Positions 6,273-6,309 of a DNA stretch of 6,309 bases are shown piece after piece. The translations under genes were made by a program, and so were the position numbers. The notes below the pieces were generated by a model. The model saw only the letters and a list, made by a program, of their open reading frames with translations. It was not told the origin of the DNA and did not search any database. This DNA comes from Eisenbergiella sp900555195 (GTDB lineage Bacteria; Bacillota; Clostridia; Lachnospirales; Lachnospiraceae), in the NCBI GenBank assembly GCA_902492555.1, contig CABUMH010000149.1, positions 1 through 6,309 on the forward strand. Direction: 5' to 3'. Positions within the stretch are counted from its first letter, which is position 1; each line of letters opens with the position of its first letter.

Positions 6273-6309
6273 ATTGTCCCCTCCGCCCGGCGCATTGCCC
6301 CGCCTGCCC

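Noticed and set aside
1..6309. CRISPR arrays, tRNA or rRNA genes, and transposase genes
   Set aside because: No spaced direct repeats, no cloverleaf or rRNA-like sequence and no transposase motifs were seen on either strand.

Overview
The window looks like chromosomal DNA from a gut or plant-degrading Firmicute, most likely a Clostridia/Lachnospiraceae member. The reasons are strong GGAGG-type ribosome binding sites, a roughly 50% GC mosaic with an AT-rich sigma-A-type promoter, a MepA-like MATE pump, and a cytoplasmic GH105 plus GH112 phosphorylase pair. The taxonomic call is inference; there is no rRNA or other marker gene.

Layout. Positions 1-180 may be the 3' end of an unrecognised plus-strand gene. 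A complete MATE-family exporter follows at 318-1706 (+), then a hairpin-rich spacer with a probable terminator. Positions about 1838-2600 hold the remains of a type II restriction-modification (R-M) system on the minus strand. It has an intact small XRE controller (C) protein (2313-2519). Upstream of it is a well-formed C-box operator overlapping the -35 element. Downstream is a broken PD-(D/E)XK endonuclease gene (1838-2288), which carries one frameshift in an A-run and has lost its 3' half. No methyltransferase gene is visible. A strong bidirectional terminator (2689-2739) separates this remnant from the next operon.

Positions 6204 to 2794 form a two-gene minus-strand catabolic operon. The first gene encodes a GH105 unsaturated rhamnogalacturonyl hydrolase. 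The second encodes a GH112 beta-galactoside phosphorylase, with its start corrected to 4971. A TTGAAG-N16-TATAAT promoter carrying an inverted repeat in its spacer lies upstream.

How they work together. Neither enzyme has a signal peptide, so both should act in the cytoplasm on imported oligosaccharides. A coherent reading is the end of rhamnogalacturonan-I breakdown: GH105 removes the unsaturated galacturonate left by lyases, exposing Gal-beta-1,4-Rha, and GH112 phosphorolyses this to galactose-1-phosphate and rhamnose. GH112 membership is secure; the galactosyl-rhamnose specificity is inferred from the GH105 neighbour. The controller/operator pair next to a dead endonuclease is the most unusual feature: a regulatory circuit that seems to have outlived its enzyme.
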